The position numbers and the translations under genes are program-made. From an uncultured Roseburia sp. (GTDB taxonomy: Bacteria; Bacillota; Clostridia; Lachnospirales; Lachnospiraceae): a stretch of DNA of 5,694 nt. The stretch spans positions 1-5,694 of the forward strand of contig CANODN010000147.1 of NCBI GenBank assembly GCA_947564765.1, written 5' to 3'. Shown here one piece after another: positions 1-5,694 of this stretch; position 1 is the first letter of the stretch, and each line of letters starts with the position of its first letter. Under the pieces are notes generated by a model. The model worked only from the letters and a program-made list of their open reading frames with translations. It had not been told where the DNA came from and made no database searches.

Positions 1-68
1 TCAATGGTAATGATATCGCCTTCGGATACTTTGTACTGTTTTCCGCCTGTTGCAATGATTGCGTACAT
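1..68 (-). CDS. rplU: Ribosomal protein L21 (bL21), 5' end only
   Basis: Reading the minus strand from 68 gives MYAIIATGGKQYKVSEGDII followed by TI, which matches the highly conserved N-terminus of bacterial 50S ribosomal protein L21. L21 binds 23S rRNA in the large subunit. Only 22 full codons lie inside the window; the full protein is normally about 100 residues, so the gene continues past position 1. The ATG at 68-66 is supported by a perfect AGGAGG at 80-75 with 6 nt spacing. In Firmicutes rplU usually leads an operon with a small cysteine-protease gene and rpmA (L27), often followed by obgE; those would lie outside this window. A strong promoter and a structured leader precede it. Identity is secure despite the short length, because the conserved block is unmistakable. 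Confidence 0.93.
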   Translation of the reverse strand, partial: MYAIIATGGKQYKVSEGDIITI

Positions 69-147
69 ATGGCACCTCCTATTATCATTACTCGCCAGTT
101 ACGGCGCTGCGTTTTCATGCAGACTTAGGCCTCACTGTGCGGCATAC
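69..147 (-). promoter_or_regulatory. Putative L21 ribosomal-protein leader (5' UTR of rplU)
   Basis: The predicted transcript start near 147 leaves a leader of about 79 nt before the rplU ATG. Two short hairpins lie back to back in it: GCAG/CTGC (119-122 with 107-110, 8-nt loop) and CGCC/GGCG (103-106 with 93-96, 6-nt loop). They are directly adjacent and could stack coaxially. An upstream GCC/GGC pairing near 132-144 is also possible. A purine- and A/T-rich stretch then leads to AGGAGG. Firmicutes carry a known L21 leader element upstream of rplU, thought to give autogenous control by L21. Position, size and structure fit that element, but I could not run a covariance model. Confidence 0.55.
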
Positions 148-153
148 ATTCAT

Positions 154-182
154 ATACTAAAAGATAAGTTTCTGTTTGTCAA
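154..182 (-). promoter_or_regulatory. Sigma-A promoter of rplU
   Basis: On the minus strand TTGACA (182-177) and TAGTAT (159-154) are separated by exactly 17 bp. The -35 is a perfect consensus and the -10 differs at one or two positions. Transcription should start near 147. The TGA inside TTGACA is also the stop codon of the 338-aa gene upstream, so the promoter begins within the end of that gene. No terminator is visible between the two genes, so read-through from upstream may add to rplU transcription. Confidence 0.85.
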
Positions 183-1195
183 GAAGTTTTTGTACTTTCC
201 GGATTATCTTTTTGCTCTATCGCCCCTTCCGATTCCAAATTCTTCTCCACAATCTCTGTAAGCTCTTTTTCCTCTTCTGCCAAACGCTCCGACTCCTGGA
301 CTTCTTCTTTTTTATCCGTCAAAAATCTTCCTTTCAGTCCCTGCCAGTGCTCCCGGAGGGAAAACTCTTCTTTCTTTGTCCGGCTTTTACGCTCTTCTTC
401 TTTTTTCAGACGCCTGCCCTGCTTTTTCAGCTCTTTCTTCAAGCTCTTTTTATTTTTACGCACTTTTTTTCTTGCAGATTTTTCGATATCTTCAATATGA
501 TCTCTTGCATCACGGGCCTTTTTCCCAGCGCCACGGTAGGGATTATACAAAAACGAGGAAACTGCCGCGAGAACCAGAATGCCGATCACCGCCATAACCA
601 GATACGGCAGAAACAAGCCATACTCCGGATAATTCAATTCGTAGCATACGAACATGACCAGCATAACCGGAAATAGGAAAAGATACAAAAGCCGAAAGAA
701 CAGGTCCCATATCCGCAGACGCTTTTTTTCCTGTGCTAAGAGCGCTCCTTCCAGGCCGGTAAGGGAAAGCATAAGCAGACAGATTTCTGACTGAAATCCA
801 TGCAGCACACCGCACAGAACAATCAGCGCAGCCGACAGAAAAAACATTCCGCATGCACAGCCTCTGTAATATGCGCGCCTGTATTCCCTCATACCTTCCA
901 GCTTGTCTTTGGATATGCCATGCAGCGCATAAATCTGGGCATTGATATTTTCTTTTAATTCCTGATTGTATTTGCTGCTTTCTTCCGTCTGCTCTAAATT
1001 TTCCCGGATTTCCTCCTGCAAAGCGTCAATCACTCTCTGTTCTTCCATCAGCTTTAAAAGCAGGGCATCTTCTGTTTCCTTACGCTTTTTCATCTGCTGT
1101 CTGACATATTCCGTTTTCTGTATCCGCATACTCTCTTTGCTGTACTTTTCTTCCAACAGATTCTTCTGCTCTGTTTCTCTTTTCGTATCTTCCAT
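179..1195 (-). CDS. Coiled-coil protein with four membrane segments and charged tail, unknown function
   Basis: I do not recognise this 338-residue protein. Residues 1-105 are almost wholly charged and helix-forming (many E, K, Q with spaced L/I/M), consistent with a coiled coil. Four hydrophobic segments follow at about 112-132, 136-154, 165-185 and 193-216. Residues 222-330 are again very charged: a basic stretch rich in K/R (about 240-275), then an acidic, glutamate-rich end. There is no signal peptide. With an even number of membrane spans both ends should lie on the same side, probably the cytoplasm. No catalytic motif, nucleotide-binding loop or metal site is visible. The ATG at 1195-1193 has AAAGGA about 8 nt upstream. 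The TGA at 181-179 lies in the rplU -35 box. A scaffold or envelope/division-associated role is possible from the architecture, but this is inference only. That it is a real gene is well supported by length, ribosome binding site and sensible topology. Confidence 0.85.
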   Translation of the reverse strand: MEDTKRETEQKNLLEEKYSKESMRIQKTEYVRQQMKKRKETEDALLLKLMEEQRVIDALQEEIRENLEQTEESSKYNQELKENINAQIYALHGISKDKLEGMREYRRAYYRGCACGMFFLSAALIVLCGVLHGFQSEICLLMLSLTGLEGALLAQEKKRLRIWDLFFRLLYLFLFPVMLVMFVCYELNYPEYGLFLPYLVMAVIGILVLAAVSSFLYNPYRGAGKKARDARDHIEDIEKSARKKVRKNKKSLKKELKKQGRRLKKEEERKSRTKKEEFSLREHWQGLKGRFLTDKKEEVQESERLAEEEKELTEIVEKNLESEGAIEQKDNPESTKTS

Positions 1196-1223
1196 GATAT
1201 GAATCCTTTATCCGTATATTCTG

Positions 1224-1253
1224 ATTATAGTTACGATTCAGCCCTATCCTCAC
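1224..1253 (-). promoter_or_regulatory. Possible promoter of the 338-aa gene
   Basis: A perfect TATAAT lies at 1229-1224 on the minus strand, with a transcript start expected near 1217 and a leader of about 22 nt. The -35 is poor: GTGAGG at 1253-1248 with an 18-bp spacer matches TTGACA at three positions (the central TGA). One arm of the 10-bp inverted repeat at 1235-1244 falls in the spacer and the other lies upstream of the -35. If the promoter is real it may therefore need an activator or be under repression. A chance TATAAT in an A/T-rich gap is the alternative. Confidence 0.4.
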
Positions 1254-1277
1254 AGTAACAGAAGACCGGGCTGAATC
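1235..1277. repeat. Perfect 10-bp inverted repeat in the intergenic gap
   Basis: GATTCAGCCC (1235-1244) and GGGCTGAATC (1268-1277) are exact reverse complements separated by 23 nt. The hairpin begins about 25 nt after the fucosidase stop codon. It would be the natural place for a terminator, but on the minus strand the stem is followed by GTAACTATAATC, not by a U-tract, so it is not a canonical intrinsic terminator. The loop also contains GTTAC (minus strand), complementary to the GTAAC directly after the stem. It could be a weak terminator, an mRNA 3'-end stabiliser, or a two-half-site operator (centres 33 bp apart, about three helical turns). Confidence 0.8.
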
Positions 1278-1302
1278 ATAATGAACTACATATTTGATTT
1301 TT

Positions 1303-4300
1303 CTATTTTTTCACAGTTGTTTTTTTCGCTTTTGTAGCAGGACTGTAGGTTTTGCCCTTCTGGGTAACTACTTTATAATAATTCTTACCCTTCTTTGCTT
1401 TCTTATCTACAAATTTCGTTTGTTTTGCTTTCAGCGTTTTGATCTTCTTATAAGGCCCACCCTTTTTGGCTGCCCGTAAGATAATATATTTCTTTGCGCC
1501 TTTTACTTTCTTGAAACTGATTTGTGCGCCGCCGCTTACTGCTTTTACTTTCAGTTTTGTAACAGCTTTGGGCAATGTCACACTTGCAGGCGCGCTTGCC
1601 GCACTGTCGGTATAATCCTTCCTTCCGGAAACTGCCACTACGGTATAATCTGATTTCTGTCCGCCGGGAGCATTTTCATCCAAGTAAGATGCCGTTTTTA
1701 CAGAGGCTATTTTCTGCGCCGCTCCATTTCCTGATTTCCGGTAAATATCATAGGAAACTGCATTTGTCACAGATGAAAATGCAATGGATACGCCGGTCAT
1801 TTTACTGACTGCCGTTACACCGGTCGGCGTGCCCAATACTTTTGCTTTTTCTTCCAGGCCGGTTACAGCCGCTTTCAGCTCATTGACCAGAACCGTCAGC
1901 CGGTCTGTATCCGCACTGTCTTTTTCTGCAAGTATAGCCGCATATTTGCTCTTAAAATTATTCCAGGTTTCTATCGAATAATTTCCCTGTCCTGCTTCAA
2001 GAAACTTCTTCGCTTCAAGAAGCGCCGTTTCCAAAGCAGCCGCAGCCAGATCCTTGCGTTTCACCGTAACCGTACAAGACGCCGTTTTGGAACCATCTTC
2101 TGTTGTAACTGTAATCACCGTACTGCCGTTCTGACGACTGATCACAAGACCGTCTTCTGTTACCTCTGCAACTTTCGGATCTGCGCTTGTAAATGTCACA
2201 TTTTTATTTGTGGCATTATCCGGTAAAATAACTGCAGACAGCAGGGCATTTTTTTGAGAATCAGTAAGGGTAAGAACGGAAGGCTCTAATGCAACCTCTG
2301 CCACCGCCACGTTATCTGCAGGTTCGTCCGTACTGGTAATTTCAAACTTGTCTATGACCGGTCCCCCCTTGCTGCTTGCTGTAAATACCCACTCACCGGC
2401 TCCGGGCTCCGTGATTTCCACTTCAAACTCGATTGTCTGATATTGATCTTGATTGCCATATACATCTCTGCTGCCGGTGCTGATATTCGTTCCGCTCCAT
2501 TCCAGAGCATTTGGTCTGGCCTCTGTGGCTCCACTGCGATAGGCTACCTTTACTTTATACATTCCCGCTTTTTCTGCTGTAAAAGGAAGCAGAATCCGAT
2601 TGCCGTTTTCAAACCAGTTGACCTCTTTTCCATTGCTTGCCCCGGTTTTCTCGGTAATCCTTACAAATTTGCTGCTATCTACGGCGCCGCTGCCATCCAG
2701 TGTAAACAGCTCTGCTTCCACCGTCTTCGCCGCTCCGTGAACCGGAAATGCAAAGGGATCTGCCGTGGTATAATTTTCTCTTACCGTCAGTTTTGCTTTT
2801 GCCGCCTGAAGCTGATTTGCTGTTTTGATGACTTCTTCTACCGCAATCATATCTCCTGCCTTCAAATAAGCGTTCAACTGTGCCGTAAGCTTCTGAACTT
2901 CCTCCCGGCCTTCGCTTGCATACAAATCAAAATCCAGCTTCTGGCTTTCTTTTAAAATCTTATCCGCTTCTCCCAAACGCTCCGGATCATCCAAATCCTT
3001 TATGATAACGCCTAAGCTGGTATAAAATCCCAGAGAAGCGCCTCCTGTTGCACTGATCAGATCTACGGTAAAATCCAACTCGCCTTTTACTCCAGGATCT
3101 CTTTTCGTTGCCACTTTAATTATCTTCTCCGTTTCCCCATCTTCAAAAACAAGTTCACCCTGCAGACCGTCTACATCATAATTGCCCTGTACTGCAGAGC
3201 CCGGATTATTCTCATAGAGGACCGTAACTCTTCCTCTGCTTCCTCCGACACGTTTCACAACAACTTCTTCCTCCGCATCTTCTTCCATTGTCAGAGTCTG
3301 CTTTTCAAACTGAATTACGCCTTTCTGTTCATTATTCAAAACAGCTGCTACGTTCAGTCCTACCGTTCCTGTATTCCTGATTTCCAGTGTATGTGTGCCC
3401 GGTTCCAGATCATCGGACTCATAAATCATCTGACCGGTTGCCCTGGCCTCTGCTTTTGTATTAAAAGAACCCACCTTTGCTCCGTCGATATAAACATCCG
3501 CTGTACCATGGCTCGGATCTTTTGTACCGAACAGCCATACTTTATGCCCGGTAAATGTCAGTGTTGCCTTCGCCCCGCTGTTTGCCCATATACCTACACC
3601 GTCAATAAACTGATTACCCGTTTCATTTTTCCAGTCACCCGTAAATGCAAAACCGGAGCCATCACTGATATCCGTATCGGAAATCAGAATCTTCTCCATT
3701 TCATCCGGAATCGGCGACTGTATTTCAAAATCCTTTGTCGCCTTGTATACTCCGACTTCACTGATCAGGGGAACTGCATAGGAATCTGTAATATTAATTC
3801 GAATTTTATCCGCCGTCACTGCCTTCTCCCTGCAGATTCTCTTGGCGCCGATGGTTGTCCCCTGGGAAAAATCCTGCCATGCTCCGTTGCCAAGCTTATA
3901 TTCTACCGTAAAGCTTTTGATTCTCTGTCCAAGCTGTATCGCTTCTTCAATCGTTACCATATCGAATTTGGTGGCTTTACCCAAATCCAATGTCAGGCTT
4001 CCGGTTGTGGAATCATCCTCCATTGTCCAATAGGTAGCATCATCTCCGTCTATCACATGATCGGGAGAAAATGCGATGTCATTGCCCCGGACTTCCGATG
4101 CTGTCACTTTCGCATCCACTGCAAGATTTTTTGCAAAGCTATCTTTAACATTTGTCCCAAATTCCTTTACCCGGTTAAGAATATCTTCATCTACCGTACC
4201 TTCCATATTCGGAGGTATATTCAAAAGCAACACGGCGTTATGTCCAACGGAATTAAAATACATATTGGAAAGATCCTGCATGGATTTCGGTGTCTTTTTG

Positions 4301-5406
4301 TTCGTTCCCCAAAACCAGCCGCTTGTAATGCGGGCATCCGCCTCAGGCACTGTCCACTGGTTGCCTTCCGGAATTCCAATGGTACTTCTATTTGCTCCCG
4401 ACCTATTACTTTCAATCGTATTCCTATCATAATCCACCTGAGATTTCGACCAGGTTTCTTCATTTGCCAGTCCCAGCTCATTGCCAATCCACCTTACTGT
4501 TGTATAAGCCTCTGCCCCAAACAAAAGACAATCGTCATCATAACCGGCTTCTTTTCCCTCATATTTCTGGATTGTTTTAAACCAACGGACAAAATCATAT
4601 TCCTGATATTTGGAAGAATCTCCTTTCGCTCCATCCATCCAGACTTCTACAAAATGTCCATTATTGCCGTATTTCGGGCTGCTGAGAATTTCTTCCAACT
4701 GATTATCATAATATTCATTATAATCCCGTACATCCAGCTCTTCCATCTCTTCCCAGGTCATCCCGTTTTTGGGTACGCCTTTGCCGTTTCCGCTCCAGCT
4801 ACACAGGGAGTTCCCATCTTCATCAAAATATCCATAACTTGGTTCTGCAACATCCCATGGCGACAAATACAGTCCCATGTCCATATCATGCGCTGTACAG
4901 GCAGCAGAAATCTCTGCCAGAATATCTCCTTTACCATTTTTATAATCAGACTCTGCCACATCATATTCTGTCCATTTGCTGTTCCAAATGCAGAACCCGT
5001 CATGATGCTTTGCTGTCACAATCAATTTTTTAAATCCTGCTTCCTGTAATGCCATTACCAGAGTTTCCGCGTCAAAATCATTGGAAAGGGGAAAAAGTTC
5101 TGCCGGCGTCTGGCCTTCATAAAGCCATGTCTGGGAATTCTGATTAAAACCCCATTCATATCCGGAATATGTATTCGGCCCAAAATGGCAAAACGCCGCC
5201 AATTCCTCTTTCTGATATCGATACTGATTCGGACTCGGCAGCGCTCCCCATGGGGAAGGCGGCGACACTGCATCGTCTGATAACTCTGCCACTCCCACAG
5301 AACCTCCCTCTTCTGCCCGGACGAACAGATTATCATTTACACCCATTCCCAAAATCATAGACGCAGTCAATATACCTGCCGCAAGTTTTTGCATTCGTTG
5401 TTTCAT
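1303..5406 (-). CDS. Secreted multidomain GH29 alpha-L-fucosidase
   Basis: This 1367-residue exported enzyme should hydrolyse alpha-L-fucosyl linkages in host or dietary glycans by a retaining mechanism. Residues 1-31 form a signal peptide (KQRMQK, hydrophobic core, VRA then EE). The GH29 catalytic barrel spans about 50-420. It contains HHDGF (134-138), VEVWMDGA with probable nucleophile D258, and RWIGNE ending at E310, the probable acid/base. The RW-I/V-GNE motif suggests subfamily B, whose members usually prefer alpha-1,3/1,4-fucose on branched Lewis-type structures. Downstream modules: F5/8 type C (CBM32-like) 424-556; a galactose-binding-like beta sandwich about 570-690; Calx-beta-like 696-806; helical linker 808-876; CBM6/35-like about 890-1025; Ig-like Big_2 1032-1117; FIVAR-like helices 1118-1188; Fn3 1192-1278; lysine-rich Fn3-like 1281-1367. 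No LPXTG or SLH anchor is visible. The start is fixed by AGGAGG at 5417-5412, 5 nt before ATG. The frame is intact, and the gene appears monocistronic with its own promoter. Catalysis and export are well supported; accessory-domain boundaries are approximate and made by eye. Confidence 0.94.
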   Translation of the reverse strand: MKQRMQKLAAGILTASMILGMGVNDNLFVRAEEGGSVGVAELSDDAVSPPSPWGALPSPNQYRYQKEELAAFCHFGPNTYSGYEWGFNQNSQTWLYEGQTPAELFPLSNDFDAETLVMALQEAGFKKLIVTAKHHDGFCIWNSKWTEYDVAESDYKNGKGDILAEISAACTAHDMDMGLYLSPWDVAEPSYGYFDEDGNSLCSWSGNGKGVPKNGMTWEEMEELDVRDYNEYYDNQLEEILSSPKYGNNGHFVEVWMDGAKGDSSKYQEYDFVRWFKTIQKYEGKEAGYDDDCLLFGAEAYTTVRWIGNELGLANEETWSKSQVDYDRNTIESNRSGANRSTIGIPEGNQWTVPEADARITSGWFWGTNKKTPKSMQDLSNMYFNSVGHNAVLLLNIPPNMEGTVDEDILNRVKEFGTNVKDSFAKNLAVDAKVTASEVRGNDIAFSPDHVIDGDDATYWTMEDDSTTGSLTLDLGKATKFDMVTIEEAIQLGQRIKSFTVEYKLGNGAWQDFSQGTTIGAKRICREKAVTADKIRINITDSYAVPLISEVGVYKATKDFEIQSPIPDEMEKILISDTDISDGSGFAFTGDWKNETGNQFIDGVGIWANSGAKATLTFTGHKVWLFGTKDPSHGTADVYIDGAKVGSFNTKAEARATGQMIYESDDLEPGTHTLEIRNTGTVGLNVAAVLNNEQKGVIQFEKQTLTMEEDAEEEVVVKRVGGSRGRVTVLYENNPGSAVQGNYDVDGLQGELVFEDGETEKIIKVATKRDPGVKGELDFTVDLISATGGASLGFYTSLGVIIKDLDDPERLGEADKILKESQKLDFDLYASEGREEVQKLTAQLNAYLKAGDMIAVEEVIKTANQLQAAKAKLTVRENYTTADPFAFPVHGAAKTVEAELFTLDGSGAVDSSKFVRITEKTGASNGKEVNWFENGNRILLPFTAEKAGMYKVKVAYRSGATEARPNALEWSGTNISTGSRDVYGNQDQYQTIEFEVEITEPGAGEWVFTASSKGGPVIDKFEITSTDEPADNVAVAEVALEPSVLTLTDSQKNALLSAVILPDNATNKNVTFTSADPKVAEVTEDGLVISRQNGSTVITVTTEDGSKTASCTVTVKRKDLAAAALETALLEAKKFLEAGQGNYSIETWNNFKSKYAAILAEKDSADTDRLTVLVNELKAAVTGLEEKAKVLGTPTGVTAVSKMTGVSIAFSSVTNAVSYDIYRKSGNGAAQKIASVKTASYLDENAPGGQKSDYTVVAVSGRKDYTDSAASAPASVTLPKAVTKLKVKAVSGGAQISFKKVKGAKKYIILRAAKKGGPYKKIKTLKAKQTKFVDKKAKKGKNYYKVVTQKGKTYSPATKAKKTTVKK

Positions 5407-5415
5407 AAATACCTC

Positions 5416-5430
5416 CTAAAACGATTTCAT
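5416..5430 (-). CDS. Possible four-codon leader ORF before the fucosidase
   Basis: In the fucosidase leader ATG AAA TCG TTT TAG encodes MKSF and stops. It has an AAGGG stretch at 5440-5436, 5 nt before the ATG, and its TAG stop overlaps the start of the AGGAGG that serves the fucosidase. A ribosome finishing here would sit on the main ribosome binding site, which could couple or hinder initiation. An ORF this short arises easily by chance, so this is a weak call. Confidence 0.15.
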   Translation of the reverse strand: MKSF

Positions 5431-5463
5431 CTTTTCCCTTCAAGTTTTGTCCATGTTGCTCTA

Positions 5464-5518
5464 ATTGCCTTTTATTTTACAATGTTTTTTATATATTTTC
5501 AACAAAAGATTGCCTTTT
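5464..5518. repeat. 10-bp direct repeat flanking the fucosidase promoter
   Basis: ATTGCCTTTT occurs twice in the same orientation, at 5464-5473 and 5509-5518. The copies start 45 bp apart, one just downstream of the -10 box and one just upstream of the -35 box. This bracketing suits a regulator binding two sites, perhaps with a loop over the promoter. The gap is A/T-rich, so chance cannot be excluded. Confidence 0.45.
5474..5502 (-). promoter_or_regulatory. Sigma-A promoter of the fucosidase gene
   Basis: On the minus strand TTGAAA (5502-5497) and TAAAAT (5479-5474) are separated by exactly 17 bp, each one base from consensus. Transcription should begin near 5467 and give a leader of about 60 nt ending in AGGAGG and the ATG. 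The A/T-rich spacer and upstream region are typical of Firmicutes promoters. The promoter starts only 23 bp after the stop of the upstream gene, so the fucosidase appears to be an independent transcription unit. Confidence 0.8.
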
Positions 5519-5520
5519 GT
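5502..5520. promoter_or_regulatory. Palindrome at the fucosidase -35 box, candidate operator
   Basis: ACAAAAG (5502-5508), a 5-nt spacer ATTGC, and CTTTTGT (5514-5520) form a perfect 7-bp inverted repeat that touches the -35 hexamer. It is not followed by a U-tract on the minus strand, where the next bases are TGAAAATATA, so a terminator for the upstream gene is unlikely. Size, symmetry and position are those of a dimeric regulator site. The regulator cannot be identified from this window. Confidence 0.5.
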
Positions 5521-5525
5521 GTAGT

Positions 5526-5694
5526 TCAGCGCCGTTTCATTTTCTGCAGCATCTCCTTATCCTCTGTAGAAACACGAAACGACTCTCTCATTTTCTGTAT
5601 GGATTTGTTAAAGGTCCAGTCATCCAGACGATTATTCAGAAGAAATGCATACAGAAAATGAGAGAGTCGTTTCGTGTTTCTACAGAGGATAAGG
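5526..5694 (-). CDS. 3' end of an unidentified gene, disturbed by a terminal inverted repeat
   Basis: A minus-strand frame is open from the window edge to a TGA at 5528-5526 (55 codons). The last part, NNRLDDWTFNKSIQKMRE followed by SFRVSTEDKEMLQKMKRR, looks like a genuine charged, helical protein C-terminus. The upstream part (LILCRNTKRLSHFLYAFLL) is read from the right arm of a perfect 47-bp inverted repeat, so it is the reverse complement of the coding left arm and may be artificial. The family is not recognisable from this fragment. The gene ends 23 bp before the fucosidase -35 box. The stop and the last 35 or so codons are credible; everything upstream of about 5647 is doubtful. Confidence 0.55.
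   Translation of the reverse strand, partial: LILCRNTKRLSHFLYAFLLNNRLDDWTFNKSIQKMRESFRVSTEDKEMLQKMKRR
5555..5694. repeat. Perfect 47-bp inverted repeat with 46-nt loop at the window edge
   Basis: The left arm 5555-5601 (starting CCTTATCCTCTGTAGAAACA) is matched base for base, 47 of 47, by the reverse complement in the right arm 5648-5694. The loop is 5602-5647. The right arm ends exactly at the last base of the window, so the true repeat may be longer. The left arm lies in the coding 3' end of the upstream gene. A perfect arm of this length ending at the sequence edge is typical of a fold-back or mis-joined contig end; a real invertible or hairpin structure is the alternative. Confidence 0.95.

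Noticed and set aside
4..261. Plus-strand 85-codon frame across the rplU start
   Set aside because: It runs antisense through the conserved L21 start, the leader and the promoter; the minus-strand reading explains the region fully.
176..676. Plus-strand open frame rich in Phe and Leu opposite the 338-aa gene
   Set aside because: It is the complement of lysine- and glutamate-rich codons in the charged tail of the minus-strand gene, which makes a false hydrophobic protein.
1235..1277. Hairpin considered as a canonical rho-independent terminator
   Set aside because: The stem is good but the minus-strand sequence after it is GTAACTATAATC, without a run of U, and the 23-nt loop is long for this class.
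3391..5049. A 552-codon plus-strand open frame opposite the fucosidase
   Set aside because: It is wholly antisense to the intact GH29 gene, has no convincing ribosome binding site, and encodes a Cys/Ile/Phe-rich sequence with no domain pattern. It arises from codon bias on the opposite strand.
5502..5520. Palindrome considered as an intrinsic terminator of the upstream gene
   Set aside because: The stem is A/T-rich with only two G-C pairs and is followed by TGAAAATATA on the minus strand instead of a U-tract. It abuts the -35 box, so an operator is more likely.
5389..5661. Plus-strand 90-codon frame across the fucosidase promoter and inverted repeat
   Set aside because: It overlaps the signal-peptide start, promoter and upstream gene end on the other strand, and has no domain pattern or credible ribosome binding site.
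5555..5694. Inverted repeat considered as insertion-sequence ends or a CRISPR-like repeat
   Set aside because: The 46-nt interior is too short for a transposase, no target-site duplication can be seen, and one arm is part of a coding sequence.

Overview
The window looks like a piece of a gut-type Clostridia genome, most likely Lachnospiraceae. This is inferred from strong AGGAGG ribosome binding sites, consensus sigma-A promoters, an L21 N-terminus that reads MYAIIATGGKQYKVSEGD, and a large secreted glycosidase ending in a lysine-rich Fn3-like module of the kind common in that family. No 16S or other species-level marker is present. All supported genes lie on the minus strand, so the window reads biologically from right to left.

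Layout in the direction of transcription. (1) 5694-5526: the 3' end of an unidentified gene. Its last 16 or so codons lie in one arm of a perfect 47-bp inverted repeat whose other arm runs exactly to the window edge. This may be an assembly fold-back or a real structure, and the gene cannot be trusted beyond the loop. (2) 5525-5407: a short regulatory gap with a clear promoter (TTGAAA, 17 bp, TAAAAT), a perfect 7-bp palindrome at the -35 box, and a 10-bp direct repeat flanking the promoter. (3) 5406-1303: one very large exported GH29 alpha-L-fucosidase (1367 aa) carrying several accessory modules. (4) 1302-1196: an intergenic gap with a perfect 10-bp inverted repeat that lacks a U-tract, followed by a TATAAT that may drive the next gene. 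(5) 1195-179: a 338-aa protein with a coiled coil, four membrane segments and a highly charged C-terminal tail; I do not recognise it. (6) 182-69: a near-perfect sigma-A promoter whose -35 box contains the stop codon of the previous gene, then a roughly 79-nt structured leader, probably the autoregulatory L21 leader. (7) 68-1: the first 22 codons of rplU (ribosomal protein L21).

How the parts fit: the fucosidase appears to be a monocistronic, individually regulated, secreted enzyme that would release fucose from host or dietary glycans. No transporter or fucose catabolic gene is visible beside it. The 338-aa gene sits between this accessory gene and the housekeeping ribosomal operon. No tRNA, rRNA, CRISPR array or transposase is present, and no gene-free stretch exceeds about 120 bases.
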